Notes: generated by a model from the letters alone, not told the origin. A stretch of DNA of 37,966 bases from Rhodobacteraceae bacterium HLUCCA09 (GCA_001314685.1 LJNT01000188.1:1-37966); one strand, 5' to 3'; positions 24,284-34,062 are shown, counted from the stretch's first letter. Translations and numbers: made by a program.

Positions 24284-24913
24284 TCAGACCACGGCGCGGA
24301 TCAGCGGCTCCCATTGTGACCGAAGCGGCCGGTACAGGCGTTGCGGCTTGTCAAAGACGGCGAGGCCCTGCTCGGCGAGGTCGGCATAGGCGACCCGTTC
24401 GGAGAGGCGCGCCACCGGCTCCTGCCCGATCCTGCGGAACACGCCCTCGAAGCGCTCCACCACCCGGTCGCGCGGGCGCATGCGATTGGCGACGAGGAGC
24501 ACCTCGACCTTGCCCTTGCGCACGCGCTTGATCTCGGCCAGCTCCTTGAGGAAACGCCTGGTGGACTCGACGTCGAACACCGAGGGCAGCACCGGGCAGA
24601 TCAGCGCCTTCGCATCGGCGACCAGCGCCCTGGCCTCATCGGTCTCGAGCGCGCCGGGGCTGTCGACCACCAGCCAGTCGAGCGTGGCGGGCGCCTTGTC
24701 GAGCGCCTTGGGCGAGGCCCAGTCGACGCTCGCGATCTCCACCGCCCCCCGTGGCCGCCGCTTGAGCCATCGCGCGGTCGAGCGCTGCGGGTCGGCATCG
24801 GCCAGCCCCACCTTCCAGCCCCCGTCGGCCAGCGCCGCGGCGAGCGTTACCGCCACGGTCGTCTTGCCCACCCCGCCCTTGCGGTTGGCGATCAGCACCG
24901 TCTTCACGCGCAT
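24284..24913 (-). CDS. Orphan ParA/MinD-type ATPase
   Basis: A 209-residue P-loop ATPase of the ParA superfamily. The deviant Walker A motif KGGVGKT lies at residues 12-18, DADPQRST at about 42-49, and the Walker B-like WLVVDSPGALET follows. Members position DNA, chromosome regions or protein clusters using ATP-driven gradients. It is short and lacks the N-terminal DNA-binding domain of plasmid ParA; no parB-like gene or parS sequence is visible, so it is an orphan whose cargo is unknown. The ATG at 24913 follows GGGAGGAA. It is divergent from prfC across a 300-bp gap that holds a palindromic repeat. Confidence 0.9.
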   Translation of the reverse strand: MRVKTVLIANRKGGVGKTTVAVTLAAALADGGWKVGLADADPQRSTARWLKRRPRGAVEIASVDWASPKALDKAPATLDWLVVDSPGALETDEARALVADAKALICPVLPSVFDVESTRRFLKELAEIKRVRKGKVEVLLVANRMRPRDRVVERFEGVFRRIGQEPVARLSERVAYADLAEQGLAVFDKPQRLYRPLRSQWEPLIRAVV

Positions 24914-25025
24914 TTCCTCCCTGCCCAGTGCGCCCAGCCTAGCCGGCGGGCGCAGGCGCACAAGCACTGCCGGCCCCGACCGGCGCAACCCCTCCCCCCG
25001 GCGCCGGGCGGCCGCTGCCTGCAAG

Positions 25026-25110
25026 TGCGTATTTGGAACAGAAAGAAGCAGCCATGGCGCGCCCAGGGATCCGCGGCGCGGCCCTGTTTCTTTCTGTTTA
25101 CAAATACGCA
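25026..25110. repeat. Long palindrome of two type A repeats, copy 5
   Basis: TGCGTATTTG with AACAGAAAGAAGCAG on the left mirrors CTGTTTCTTTCTGTTTAC with AAATACGCA on the right, around a 30-nt GC-rich centre. Arms of about 26 nt match apart from one indel and about two mismatches. It lies between divergent parA and prfC, so it is not a terminator for either. Confidence 0.85.
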
Positions 25111-25177
25111 AGGCCCGACGGCCACGCTCGGCGCCGCGGCCGGGCGGGAGCACAGAAGGTTGCGCCGATGCGCGCGT

Positions 25178-25206
25178 TTGCGCCGGTCTCGCGGCGGCTC
25201 TATATG
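25178..25206 (+). promoter_or_regulatory. Candidate leaderless promoter of prfC
   Basis: TTGCGC (25178-25183) and TATATG (25201-25206) have the ideal 17-bp spacing. The expected transcription start, seven to eight bases beyond the -10, falls at the prfC ATG (25214). There is no Shine-Dalgarno sequence before that ATG, in agreement with a leaderless message. Confidence 0.6.
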
Positions 25207-25213
25207 CCCGGCC

Positions 25214-26842
<1,629 letters not shown>

Positions 26843-26879
26843 GATCGGCGCCCTGCCGGCCATGCGACCGGGCTGACCG

Positions 26880-27101
26880 TCAGGCGGCCCGCCGGCGGAA
26901 GGGGGTGAGGCCGCGGCGGCGGGCGGTCAGACCGAGCGCCTCGCGCAGGGCCTCGCGCTCGAACTCCGACCAGCGGTCCCGGCCCCATGACCGGCGCTGG
27001 TCGTCCAGCAGCGTGGCCGCCGTCAGCGCAAGGACGGAGAGAACGACGGCCACCATTCCGCCCGTCATCAACAGAATCGTGTAGGTCGTCTCGTCGAGCA
27101 T
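26880..27101 (-). CDS. Small single-span membrane protein
   Basis: A 73-residue protein with one hydrophobic helix at about residues 8-32 (ILLMTGGMVAVVLSVLALTAATLL) followed by a basic cytoplasmic tail (RRSWGRDRWSEFEREALREALG, then RRRGLTPFRRRAA). The ATG at 27101 follows GAGGGCGGAGCG, good evidence for translation. No family is recognised. It converges on prfC with a 37-bp gap and is divergent from soeA. Confidence 0.6.
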   Translation of the reverse strand: MLDETTYTILLMTGGMVAVVLSVLALTAATLLDDQRRSWGRDRWSEFEREALREALGLTARRRGLTPFRRRAA

Positions 27102-27273
27102 CGCTCCGCCCTCGCTCTGCGCCTTCGTTCTGATCGGCATCCTCACCGTGCCCGTCGCTCCGGGCGTCCCCGGGGCGCGCTCCGGGCAATCGCGCGGCAT
27201 TTCCGCGCAAGAATGGGGCAACGCGGTGCCGCTGGACCGGCCCCGCCCGCAAGGGCGCATGGGCGGCCGGCAC

Positions 27274-27301
27274 GCGGCGCGGACAGGGCGGCGCGGACAG
27301 G
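27274..27301 (+). repeat. 14-bp tandem duplication upstream of soeA
   Basis: GCGGCGCGGACAGG is repeated exactly twice in tandem (27274-27287, 27288-27301) in the 297-bp gap before soeA, just upstream of the soeA promoter candidate. Otherwise I see no gene in that gap. Confidence 0.8.
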
Positions 27302-27308
27302 GCGGCAC

Positions 27309-27338
27309 TGGACCCCGGCCCGCATCCCTGTCTAGATG
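27309..27338 (+). promoter_or_regulatory. Candidate soeABC promoter
   Basis: TGGACC (27309-27314) and TAGATG (27333-27338) are 18 bp apart, followed by about 55 nt of leader with GGGGAGCCGGGAAGG before the soeA ATG. The match is moderate. Confidence 0.35.
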
Positions 27339-27398
27339 CGCCGCATGGGACGGGGGAGCCAGAAACCCGACCCCGCGCAAGGCGGGGAGCCGGGAAGG

Positions 27399-30200
27399 AT
27401 GAGACAGCCGGCGCTTGACCTGTCGCCGCACGTCTCCGACGAGATCCGCAAGACGACCTGCTACATGTGCGCCTGTCGCTGCGGCATCGACGTGCACATG
27501 AAGACGGGGCCGGACGGGGAAAAGCGCGTCGCCTATATCGAGGGCAACCGCGACCACCCGGTGAATCGCGGCGTGCTCTGCGCCAAGGGCTCGGCCGGGA
27601 TCATGCAGGTCAACGCGCCCTCGCGCCTGCGCGCACCCCTCAAGCGGGTCGGCCCCCGCGGCTCGGGCGAGTTCGAGGAGATCAGCTGGGAGGAGGCGCT
27701 GCAGACCGCCGTGGATTGGCTCAAGCCGCTGCGCGAGACGGCGCCGGAGAAACTCGCCTTTTTCACCGGGCGCGATCAGTCGCAGAGCTTCACGGGCTTC
27801 TGGGCGCAGATGTTCGGCACGCCCAACTACGCCGCCCATGGCGGCTTCTGCTCGGTCAACATGGCGGCGGGGGGCATCTACACGCTCGGCGGCGCCTTCT
27901 GGGAGTTCGGCCAGCCCGACTGGGAGCGGACCGAGCTGTTCCTGCTCTTCGGCGTGGCCGAGGACCACGATTCCAATCCCATCAAGATGGGTCTGGGAGA
28001 GTTGAAGGGGCGCGGCGCGAAGGTGATCGGCATCAACCCAATCCGCACCGGCTACAACGCGGTGGCCGACGAGTGGGTGGGCGTGACGCCCGGCACCGAC
28101 GGCCTGCTGATCCTGTCGCTGATCCACACCCTGCTGAAGGCCGGCCGCGTCGACGCGGGCTACCTCGCGCGGTGGACGAACGCGCCCTGCCTCGTCGGCC
28201 CCGACGGGCTGCTGCTGCGCGACGAGAGCGGCAAGCTCATGGTCATCGACCGTGCGACCGGCGCCCCCGCCGCCTTCGACGCCCACGGTGTCCGCCCCGA
28301 CCTGGGCGGCACGCTGGAGCGCGACGGACGGACCTGCCGCACCGTCTTTCACCATCTCGCCGCCCGCTATCTCGACCCGCAACATGCGCCCGAGGCGGTG
28401 GCCGATCGCGTCGGCGTCTCGGCGGAGCGCATCCGCGCGCTGGCCGCGCAGATCGCCCATGCCGCTTTCGACAAGGCATTCCACGTCGCCCAGCCCTGGA
28501 CCGACTTTCGCGGCGAGAACCACGACGGCTTCACCGCCCGCCCCGTCTCGATGCACGCCATGCGGGGCATCTCGGCCCATGCCAACGGCTTCCACACCGC
28601 GCGCGCCCTGCACCTCCTGCAAGCGCTGATCGGCTCGGTCGAGGCGCCCGGCGGCTTCCGGTTCAAGCCGCCCTACCCCAAGCCCGCGCGCGCCCACCCG
28701 CGCCCGCACTCCGACCACAGCCCCGGCACGCCGCTGGCCGGCCCGCATCTGGGCTTTCCCCTCGGCCCCGAAGACCTCGCGCTCCACGACGACGGCACGC
28801 CGCGGCGGATCGACAAGGCGTTCACGTGGGAGCATCCGCTCGCCGTCCACGGCATGCTGCATTCGGTGATCGCCAACGCCCATGCGGGCGACCCCTACCG
28901 GATCGACACGCTGTTTCTCTACATGGCGAACATGGCGTGGAACTCGGCGATGAACACGTCCGAGACCATGGCCAAGCTGACCGATACGGACGAGACCGGC
29001 GCCTACGTGATCCCCCGCATCATCTATTCCGACGCCTATTCGTCGGAGATGGTCGCCTATGCCGACCTCGTGCTGCCCGACACGACCTATCTCGAGCGGC
29101 ACGACTGCATCTCGCTGCTCGATCGCCCGATCTGCGAGGCCGACATGGCCGCCGACGCGATCCGCTGGCCGGTCATCGATCCCGACCGTGACGTGCGCCC
29201 CTTCCAGACGGTGCTCATCGACCTCGCGAACCGCCTGAAGCTGCCCAACTTCGTGAACGACGCGGGCGAGCCGCTCTATGCCGACTACGCCGACTACATG
29301 GTGAACCACCAGCGGCGCCCGGGCGTCGGCCCCCTCATGGGCTGGCGCGGCAACGGCGACGAGACCGGCCGCGGCGCCCCCAACCCCGGCCAGATCGACC
29401 GCTACATCGAGGCGGGCGGCTTCCACACCGCCGAGATTCCCCAAGAGGCGCGCTTCATGAAGCCATGGAACGCCGCCTACCAGGACTGGGCGGTGCAGCT
29501 CGGCCTCTATGACGCGCCCCAGCCCTACCTGCTGGAACTCTGGTCAGAGCCGCTCCGCCGCTTCCAGCGGGCCGCCGAGGGCCACGGCGACCGCCAGCCC
29601 CCCGAGCACCTGCGCGAGCGTGTGTGGCGAGCGATGGACCCGCTGCCCCACTGGGAGCCCACGGCGCAGGCCGAGGGCGACTTTCCCCTCCACGCCCTCA
29701 CCCAACGGCCGATGGCGATGTATCACTCGTGGGGCTCGCAGAACGCCTGGCTGCGCCAGATCCACGGGATGAACCCGCTCTTCGTGCCCACCGACATCTG
29801 GCAGCGCGAGGGCTTCGAGGAGGGCGACTGGGCCAGGCTCACCTCGCCCCATGCCGAGATCGTCGTGCCCGTCGCCCACATGGCCGCGCTCAACCCGCGC
29901 ACCGTCTGGACATGGAACGCCATCGGCAAGCGCAAGGGCGCCTGGGCGCTCGACAAGGATTCCGAGGAGACCGAAAAGGGGTTTCTGCTCAACCACCTGA
30001 TCGGCGATCTTCTGCCGCCGCGCGAAGACGGGATGCGCTGGTCGAACTCCGACCCTGCTACCGGGCAGGCGGCGTGGTTCGACCTGCGCGTGCGGATCGA
30101 GAAGGTTGCGCCCCCCGCTCGCACCCTGCCCGAGACGGGCGAACAGCGCTCCCCCGTGGGCACCGGCCCCGGCGACCTCGCCTGGAAGGTGGGGGCGTGA
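27399..30200 (+). CDS. soeA: Sulfite dehydrogenase (quinone) molybdoprotein subunit SoeA
   Basis: A 933-residue molybdopterin oxidoreductase of the DMSO-reductase superfamily. The N-terminal [4Fe-4S] motif is C21-x2-C24-x3-C28 with C61 (GVLCAKG). A Cys at 151 (HGGFCSVNMAAGG) is the probable Mo ligand by position. There is no Tat signal, which fits SoeABC: in Allochromatium and Ruegeria this enzyme oxidises sulfite to sulfate on the cytoplasmic face and passes electrons to quinone. The order soeA-soeB-soeC with a DmsC-like anchor and the KTTCYMCACRCGIDVH start support this over Psr/Phs-type enzymes, which are exported. A longer frame from 27336 lacks a ribosome site. The likely role is sulfite removal during sulfonate or thiosulfate use. 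Confidence 0.88.
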   Translation: MRQPALDLSPHVSDEIRKTTCYMCACRCGIDVHMKTGPDGEKRVAYIEGNRDHPVNRGVLCAKGSAGIMQVNAPSRLRAPLKRVGPRGSGEFEEISWEEALQTAVDWLKPLRETAPEKLAFFTGRDQSQSFTGFWAQMFGTPNYAAHGGFCSVNMAAGGIYTLGGAFWEFGQPDWERTELFLLFGVAEDHDSNPIKMGLGELKGRGAKVIGINPIRTGYNAVADEWVGVTPGTDGLLILSLIHTLLKAGRVDAGYLARWTNAPCLVGPDGLLLRDESGKLMVIDRATGAPAAFDAHGVRPDLGGTLERDGRTCRTVFHHLAARYLDPQHAPEAVADRVGVSAERIRALAAQIAHAAFDKAFHVAQPWTDFRGENHDGFTARPVSMHAMRGISAHANGFHTARALHLLQALIGSVEAPGGFRFKPPYPKPARAHPRPHSDHSPGTPLAGPHLGFPLGPEDLALHDDGTPRRIDKAFTWEHPLAVHGMLHSVIANAHAGDPYRIDTLFLYMANMAWNSAMNTSETMAKLTDTDETGAYVIPRIIYSDAYSSEMVAYADLVLPDTTYLERHDCISLLDRPICEADMAADAIRWPVIDPDRDVRPFQTVLIDLANRLKLPNFVNDAGEPLYADYADYMVNHQRRPGVGPLMGWRGNGDETGRGAPNPGQIDRYIEAGGFHTAEIPQEARFMKPWNAAYQDWAVQLGLYDAPQPYLLELWSEPLRRFQRAAEGHGDRQPPEHLRERVWRAMDPLPHWEPTAQAEGDFPLHALTQRPMAMYHSWGSQNAWLRQIHGMNPLFVPTDIWQREGFEEGDWARLTSPHAEIVVPVAHMAALNPRTVWTWNAIGKRKGAWALDKDSEETEKGFLLNHLIGDLLPPREDGMRWSNSDPATGQAAWFDLRVRIEKVAPPARTLPETGEQRSPVGTGPGDLAWKVGA

Positions 30201-30249
30201 CAGCGCACCGGCCCGACGTGACGCAGACCGAGACAAGACGGATGCCCCG

Positions 30250-30996
30250 ATGACCGACCTTCCCGCCGCCACCCAGCGCAAGATGGGCCTCGTGATCGAC
30301 CTCGACACCTGCGTCGGCTGCCACGCCTGCGTGGTCGCCTGCAAGGGCTGGAACACCGAGGGGTACGGCGCGCCCCTCTCCGATCAGAATCCCTACGGCG
30401 CAAACGCTTCGGGCACGTTCCTCAACCGGGTGCACAGCTACGAGGTGACCCCCGAGACAGGCTCGGCCCAGCTCGTGCACTTCCCGAAGAGCTGTCTGCA
30501 CTGCGAAGACGCCCCCTGCGTCACCGTCTGCCCAACCGGCGCCAGCTACAAGCGCACAGAGGACGGGATCGTGCTGGTCGACGAATCCAGCTGCATCGGC
30601 TGCGGATTGTGCGCCTGGGCCTGCCCCTACGGCGCCCGCGAGATGGACAAGGCGGCCGGCGTGATGAAGAAGTGCACGCTCTGCGTCGACCGGATCTACA
30701 ACGAGCACATCCCCCAGGAAGACCGCGTGCCCGCCTGCGTGCGCACCTGCCCCGCCGGAGCGCGCCATTTCGGCGACCTGGGCGATCCCGACTCGGACGT
30801 CTCGCAACTCGTCGCGGAGCGCGGCGGGATGGACCTGATGCCCGAGATGGGCACCAAGCCCGTCAACAAGTATCTCCCGCCGCGTCCGCGCGACGAGGAG
30901 CCGGTGATGGACGTGCTCGGCCCCCTGCTCGAGCCGGTGGCCGATACCCCCGACGGCCTGCTCGGCTGGCTCGACCGGCAGCTGTCGAAGCTCTGA
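30250..30996 (+). CDS. soeB: Sulfite dehydrogenase iron-sulfur subunit SoeB
   Basis: A 248-residue ferredoxin-like electron-transfer subunit with four cysteine clusters for four [4Fe-4S] centres: CVGCHACVVAC (from C21), CLHCEDAPCVTVCPTGA, CIGCGLCAWACPYGA, and CTLCVDRI paired with CVRTCPAGA. It would carry electrons from the Mo subunit SoeA to the membrane subunit SoeC. No signal peptide is present, as expected for a cytoplasmic subunit. The ATG at 30250 is the best in-frame start, 49 bp after the soeA stop; soeC begins 4 bp after its end. Dms/Psr-type B subunits are the alternative, excluded mainly by context. Confidence 0.88.
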   Translation: MTDLPAATQRKMGLVIDLDTCVGCHACVVACKGWNTEGYGAPLSDQNPYGANASGTFLNRVHSYEVTPETGSAQLVHFPKSCLHCEDAPCVTVCPTGASYKRTEDGIVLVDESSCIGCGLCAWACPYGAREMDKAAGVMKKCTLCVDRIYNEHIPQEDRVPACVRTCPAGARHFGDLGDPDSDVSQLVAERGGMDLMPEMGTKPVNKYLPPRPRDEEPVMDVLGPLLEPVADTPDGLLGWLDRQLSKL

Positions 30997-31000
30997 GCCC

Positions 31001-31882
31001 ATGCACCCCGCTCCCTCCGTCATCGTCTTCACGACGCTCTCGGGGCTCGGTTTCGGCCTGCTCACGTTCCTCGCGCTCGGCCTGCCGGCGCTCGACGGCT
31101 GGGCGGCCTTCTGGGGCTACGGCGCCGGCTTCGCGCTGGCAATCGGCGGGCTCGTCTCGTCGACCTTCCACCTGGGCCACCCCGAGCGGGCGCTTCTCGC
31201 CTTCACCCAGTGGCGCACGTCGTGGCTCTCGCGCGAGGCCTGGGCCGCGGTCGCGGCGCTGACGGTCACTGGCCTGCACGCGATCGGCCCCGTCTTTCTC
31301 GGCGCGCGCTTCGCCCTGCTCGGCGGGCTTGGCGCGGCGCTTTGCGTGATCACCGTCTTTACCACCTCGATGATCTACGCCTCGATCCGGGCGGTGCCGC
31401 GCTGGCACCAGCCCGCCACGCCGCCCCTCTACCTCGCGCTGTCGCTTGCCGGAGGCGCCCTGCTGGCCGGGCAGGCGGGAGCGGCCGCGGTGCTGCTGGC
31501 GGCGGCTGGTGCGGTGCAGCTCTGGGCCTGGCGCGCAGGCGACGCGGCCTTCGCGCGGGCCGGCACGACGATCGGCAGCGCCACGGGGCTGGGCGGCCGC
31601 GGCGCAGTGCGTGCCTTCGAGCCGCCGCATACGGGCGACAACTACCTGTTGCGCGAGATGGTTTTCGTCGTCGGCCGCCGCCATGCGCGCAAGCTGCGCG
31701 CCATCGCCTTCGCGGCGATGATCGCCGGGCCGCTCGTGCTGCTGGCGCTGTCGGGCGGCGCGCTCTGGGCGTCGTGGCTTGGCGCGGCGGTCCATGCCGG
31801 GGGCGTGGCGGTGCAGCGCTGGCTGTTCTTCGCCGAGGCCGAGCACGTCGTCGGCCTGTATTACGGCCGCCGCGTCGCCTGA
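31001..31882 (+). CDS. soeC: Sulfite dehydrogenase membrane anchor SoeC (DmsC family)
   Basis: A 293-residue integral membrane protein of the DmsC family with about eight hydrophobic helices. It begins MHPAPSVIVFTTLSGLGFGL and contains STFHLGHPERALLAF and REMVFVVGRRHARKLR, which match SoeC/DmsC-type quinone-binding anchors. It would bind the SoeAB module to the cytoplasmic side of the inner membrane and reduce quinone. It starts 4 bp after soeB, so the three subunits are certainly one operon. Confidence 0.88.
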   Translation: MHPAPSVIVFTTLSGLGFGLLTFLALGLPALDGWAAFWGYGAGFALAIGGLVSSTFHLGHPERALLAFTQWRTSWLSREAWAAVAALTVTGLHAIGPVFLGARFALLGGLGAALCVITVFTTSMIYASIRAVPRWHQPATPPLYLALSLAGGALLAGQAGAAAVLLAAAGAVQLWAWRAGDAAFARAGTTIGSATGLGGRGAVRAFEPPHTGDNYLLREMVFVVGRRHARKLRAIAFAAMIAGPLVLLALSGGALWASWLGAAVHAGGVAVQRWLFFAEAEHVVGLYYGRRVA

Positions 31883-31986
31883 GCCGCGTCAAGGTTAACC
31901 CGCCGATAAGACCGCTGCCCGATGGTGCGGGGGCGGACGGGGCGATTCCCCTTCCGGTTCGTGGCACGGGGGCACGGGAGACAGGC

Positions 31987-33609
31987 ATGAGCGACGGCGA
32001 CACTCGGGGCGGCACGGGCGGGAGCGCGGGCCGACCGGCCGGCACCGATCAGGAGGATCACCTCGCCGTCATGGCCCGTGCGGGGCTGATGACCCATGTG
32101 GCCGAGCTCGCGCCCCCCGTGACGGCCGAGGCGATGACGCGCTTCCGGGCCGATGCCGCGCGGCAGGCGAGCAACGTCATGGCGCTCGCCTCTGGGCGCT
32201 TCGCCCTCTGCCTGCCACCGGGACGGCGCGAGGTGACGAGCACGATCGCCCACCGCCTGCTGCCCATCGGCGCCGCGCAGGACGCGGCAGACCGCGCCGA
32301 GGGCGCACCGGCCGTGCACGGCACGCCCCGCCGCATCCTGCCGCCCAGCCTGCGCGGGCAAGGCGCCCCCCGGCCCGCCGCCGACACGGGCGACGGCGCG
32401 GGCGCCGGGGCCGCCCTGCTGCCCGCCGCCGCCGCGCCCGCCACCGCCGCCGCGCCGACCGCGCTCGCCGCGCCAGTCTCGGGCGAACGGCGACGCGACG
32501 CCGACCCTGCCGCTGCCCTGACGAGGGCCGGCGGGTCGCGGAGGGGGCAGCGCGACGACTGGCCGGGCGAGCCGGCGGGCAGCGGCCCGGATGCCGGCAG
32601 GCCGGCCGCGACCGAGCAGGGGCCGACGGCCATGGAGGCCGCACCGCTGCCCGCACCGGCAGAGACCGCGCCCGATCCCTCTGCGCTCGCCCGCGGGCAG
32701 GTCGCGCTCGCCGAAGGCCTGAGCCGGCTGGCGCAGTTCATTGAGGCGGCAGAGCGCCGGGCAAGCGAGACGGCGGCGGCGCAGGAGCGCGCGCTGACCG
32801 ACCTGGCGGAGCGCATCGAGGCCGCCGCGGGCCGTTCCGCGGAAGGGTCGTGGAGCACCCCTGCCAACTCCGCATCTGCCAATCCCGCATCTGCCAACCC
32901 GGCGTCTGCCCCCCCCGCATCTGCCAACCCGGCGTCTGGCGAGCCTGCCTCTGCAGAAGACGTCTCTAGCAGGTCGCAGGCGAACGGGCTAGCGAACGGG
33001 ACAGCGGAGGGGCCAACCCCGGCTGCGCCGCACTCCCCGGCAACCGGGGACCGCGCGCAGCCCGGGGCGGAGGCCGCGTCGATCGCCGAGGCGCTCGCCG
33101 GTGCCGAGGCCCGGATCACGGGCGTGCTCGTCGAGGCGCTCGGCGGCGTCGAGGCCCGCCTTTCGGAGGGGGTGGAAGCGAGCCACGGCGCGCAGGTCGA
33201 GGGGATCGCCGAGGTCCGCTGCGCCGTCGAGGCGGTGAGCGCGGCGCAGGCCGACGACTCCGCCCGGCTGTCGGAGGCGCTCGCAACCCTGCGGCTGGGC
33301 CTGCGCGCGGTGAACGACCGTCTGGCCGCGCTCGAGGCCGGAAGCGGCGTGGCGGGCGCCCCGACGGGCGAGCGGCCCTCTGCCGCGGCGGGCGCGGCCC
33401 TGACCCGCAGCGGCCCGTCGGTGGAGGCGGGCGCGGCGCTCGGGCCTGCGCCCGTAGCCGGGTTTGGCCGGGGCGAGTTGCACGGGGCGGTGCAGGCGCT
33501 GCTCGGCCGTCTCGACTGGCTGGAAGCGGGCGCCGCCGCCGCCGCCGAGCGGCGCGACGCGCCGGTCTGGCGCCGGTCGGCCCACGCCCTGCGCGACGAG
33601 GCAAGCTAG
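31987..33609 (+). CDS. Ala/Pro-rich protein of unknown function with SANPA repeats
   Basis: A 540-residue protein that I do not recognise. Residues about 15-110 look folded (HLAVMARAGLMTHVAELAPP, then RREVTSTIAHRLLPIG). Residues 115-225 are Ala/Pro-rich low complexity, 230-285 are helical and Glu/Arg/Ala-rich (QFIEAAERRASETAAAQERA, possible coiled coil), 295-322 are five-residue SANPA-type repeats, and 350-455 are again long helices of coiled-coil type. The C-terminus (LHGAVQALLGRLDWLEAGAA) may be a short conserved helix pair. There is no signal peptide or membrane helix. It follows soeC by 104 bp, but nothing links it to sulfite oxidation. The start at 31987 lacks a clear Shine-Dalgarno sequence. 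Confidence 0.65.
   Translation: MSDGDTRGGTGGSAGRPAGTDQEDHLAVMARAGLMTHVAELAPPVTAEAMTRFRADAARQASNVMALASGRFALCLPPGRREVTSTIAHRLLPIGAAQDAADRAEGAPAVHGTPRRILPPSLRGQGAPRPAADTGDGAGAGAALLPAAAAPATAAAPTALAAPVSGERRRDADPAAALTRAGGSRRGQRDDWPGEPAGSGPDAGRPAATEQGPTAMEAAPLPAPAETAPDPSALARGQVALAEGLSRLAQFIEAAERRASETAAAQERALTDLAERIEAAAGRSAEGSWSTPANSASANPASANPASAPPASANPASGEPASAEDVSSRSQANGLANGTAEGPTPAAPHSPATGDRAQPGAEAASIAEALAGAEARITGVLVEALGGVEARLSEGVEASHGAQVEGIAEVRCAVEAVSAAQADDSARLSEALATLRLGLRAVNDRLAALEAGSGVAGAPTGERPSAAAGAALTRSGPSVEAGAALGPAPVAGFGRGELHGAVQALLGRLDWLEAGAAAAAERRDAPVWRRSAHALRDEAS
32869..32952 (+). repeat. In-frame 15-bp tandem repeats (SANPA units)
   Basis: Units of the form GCATCTGCCAACCCG recur five to six times with small changes, encoding SANSA, SANPA, SANPA, SAPPA, SANPA and SGEPA at residues 295-322 of the gene. 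The multiple-of-three unit allows length change without frameshift. Confidence 0.85.
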
Positions 33610-33661
33610 CGCGTGCCTCCGCCGGCCCTCACCGGCCCGACACGCGACCCACCGAAGGGGG

Positions 33662-33690
33662 TTTCCGTCGCAGCCACGGCGCCCTAGATC
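33662..33690 (+). promoter_or_regulatory. Candidate promoter for the 113-residue membrane protein
   Basis: TTTCCG (33662-33667) and TAGATC (33685-33690) are spaced by 17 bp, 31 bp upstream of the gene's ATG. The leader then contains AAGGAG. The match to consensus is only partial. Confidence 0.35.
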
Positions 33691-33720
33691 TACGACAGCG
33701 CACAACCCGAAGGAGCGACC

Positions 33721-34062
33721 ATGAGCGAGCGAATGCCGCGCCTCGTCCGCCTCTACATTGTCCAGTCCGCGATCGGCTTCGCCATGGCGGGGGTATTCGT
33801 CGGCCTCCTGCTGGGGCTGAACGTGGCCAATCTCTGGCACCTTGTCACCCACACCTCCGCCGGGCCGCTGGCGGTGGTCCTGCTGTGGCTGTTCAACGGC
33901 ATCGTCTTTTCCGGCGTGCAGTTCGGCATCGCGGTGATGCGTATGGCCGAGACGGACGGGTCCGGGGGCGGCCGCCGGCTGCGCCCCGCCCCCCTGCGGG
34001 CGCCGGGCCACGCGGCGGCCCCGGTCGCCGTGCCGGTCGAGGCGGACCGCCCGAGCCGCTGA
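33721..34062 (+). CDS. Small two-helix membrane protein
   Basis: A 113-residue protein with two transmembrane helices (about residues 13-35, QSAIGFAMAGVFVGLLLGLN, and 48-70, AVVLLWLFNGIVFSGVQFGI) and a C-terminal tail rich in Arg/Pro/Ala (RRLRPAPLRAPGHAAAP). The N-terminus MSERMPRLVRLYIVQ is basic. AAGGAGCGACC precedes the ATG, so translation is well supported. Its function is unknown. It converges with the minus-strand gene at 34114, with a GC-rich palindrome between. Confidence 0.75.
   Translation: MSERMPRLVRLYIVQSAIGFAMAGVFVGLLLGLNVANLWHLVTHTSAGPLAVVLLWLFNGIVFSGVQFGIAVMRMAETDGSGGGRRLRPAPLRAPGHAAAPVAVPVEADRPSR

Noticed and set aside
19982-25110. Reading the composite palindromes as transcription terminators
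   Set aside because: The copy at 25026 and the half copy at 4751 lie between divergent genes, and no T-run follows the stems. True terminators with T-runs are present elsewhere, for example at 11670 and 20129.
27336-27398. Upstream ATG start for soeA adding 21 residues
   Set aside because: There is no ribosome-binding site, the extra residues are not signal-like, and the promoter candidate's -10 covers this ATG.
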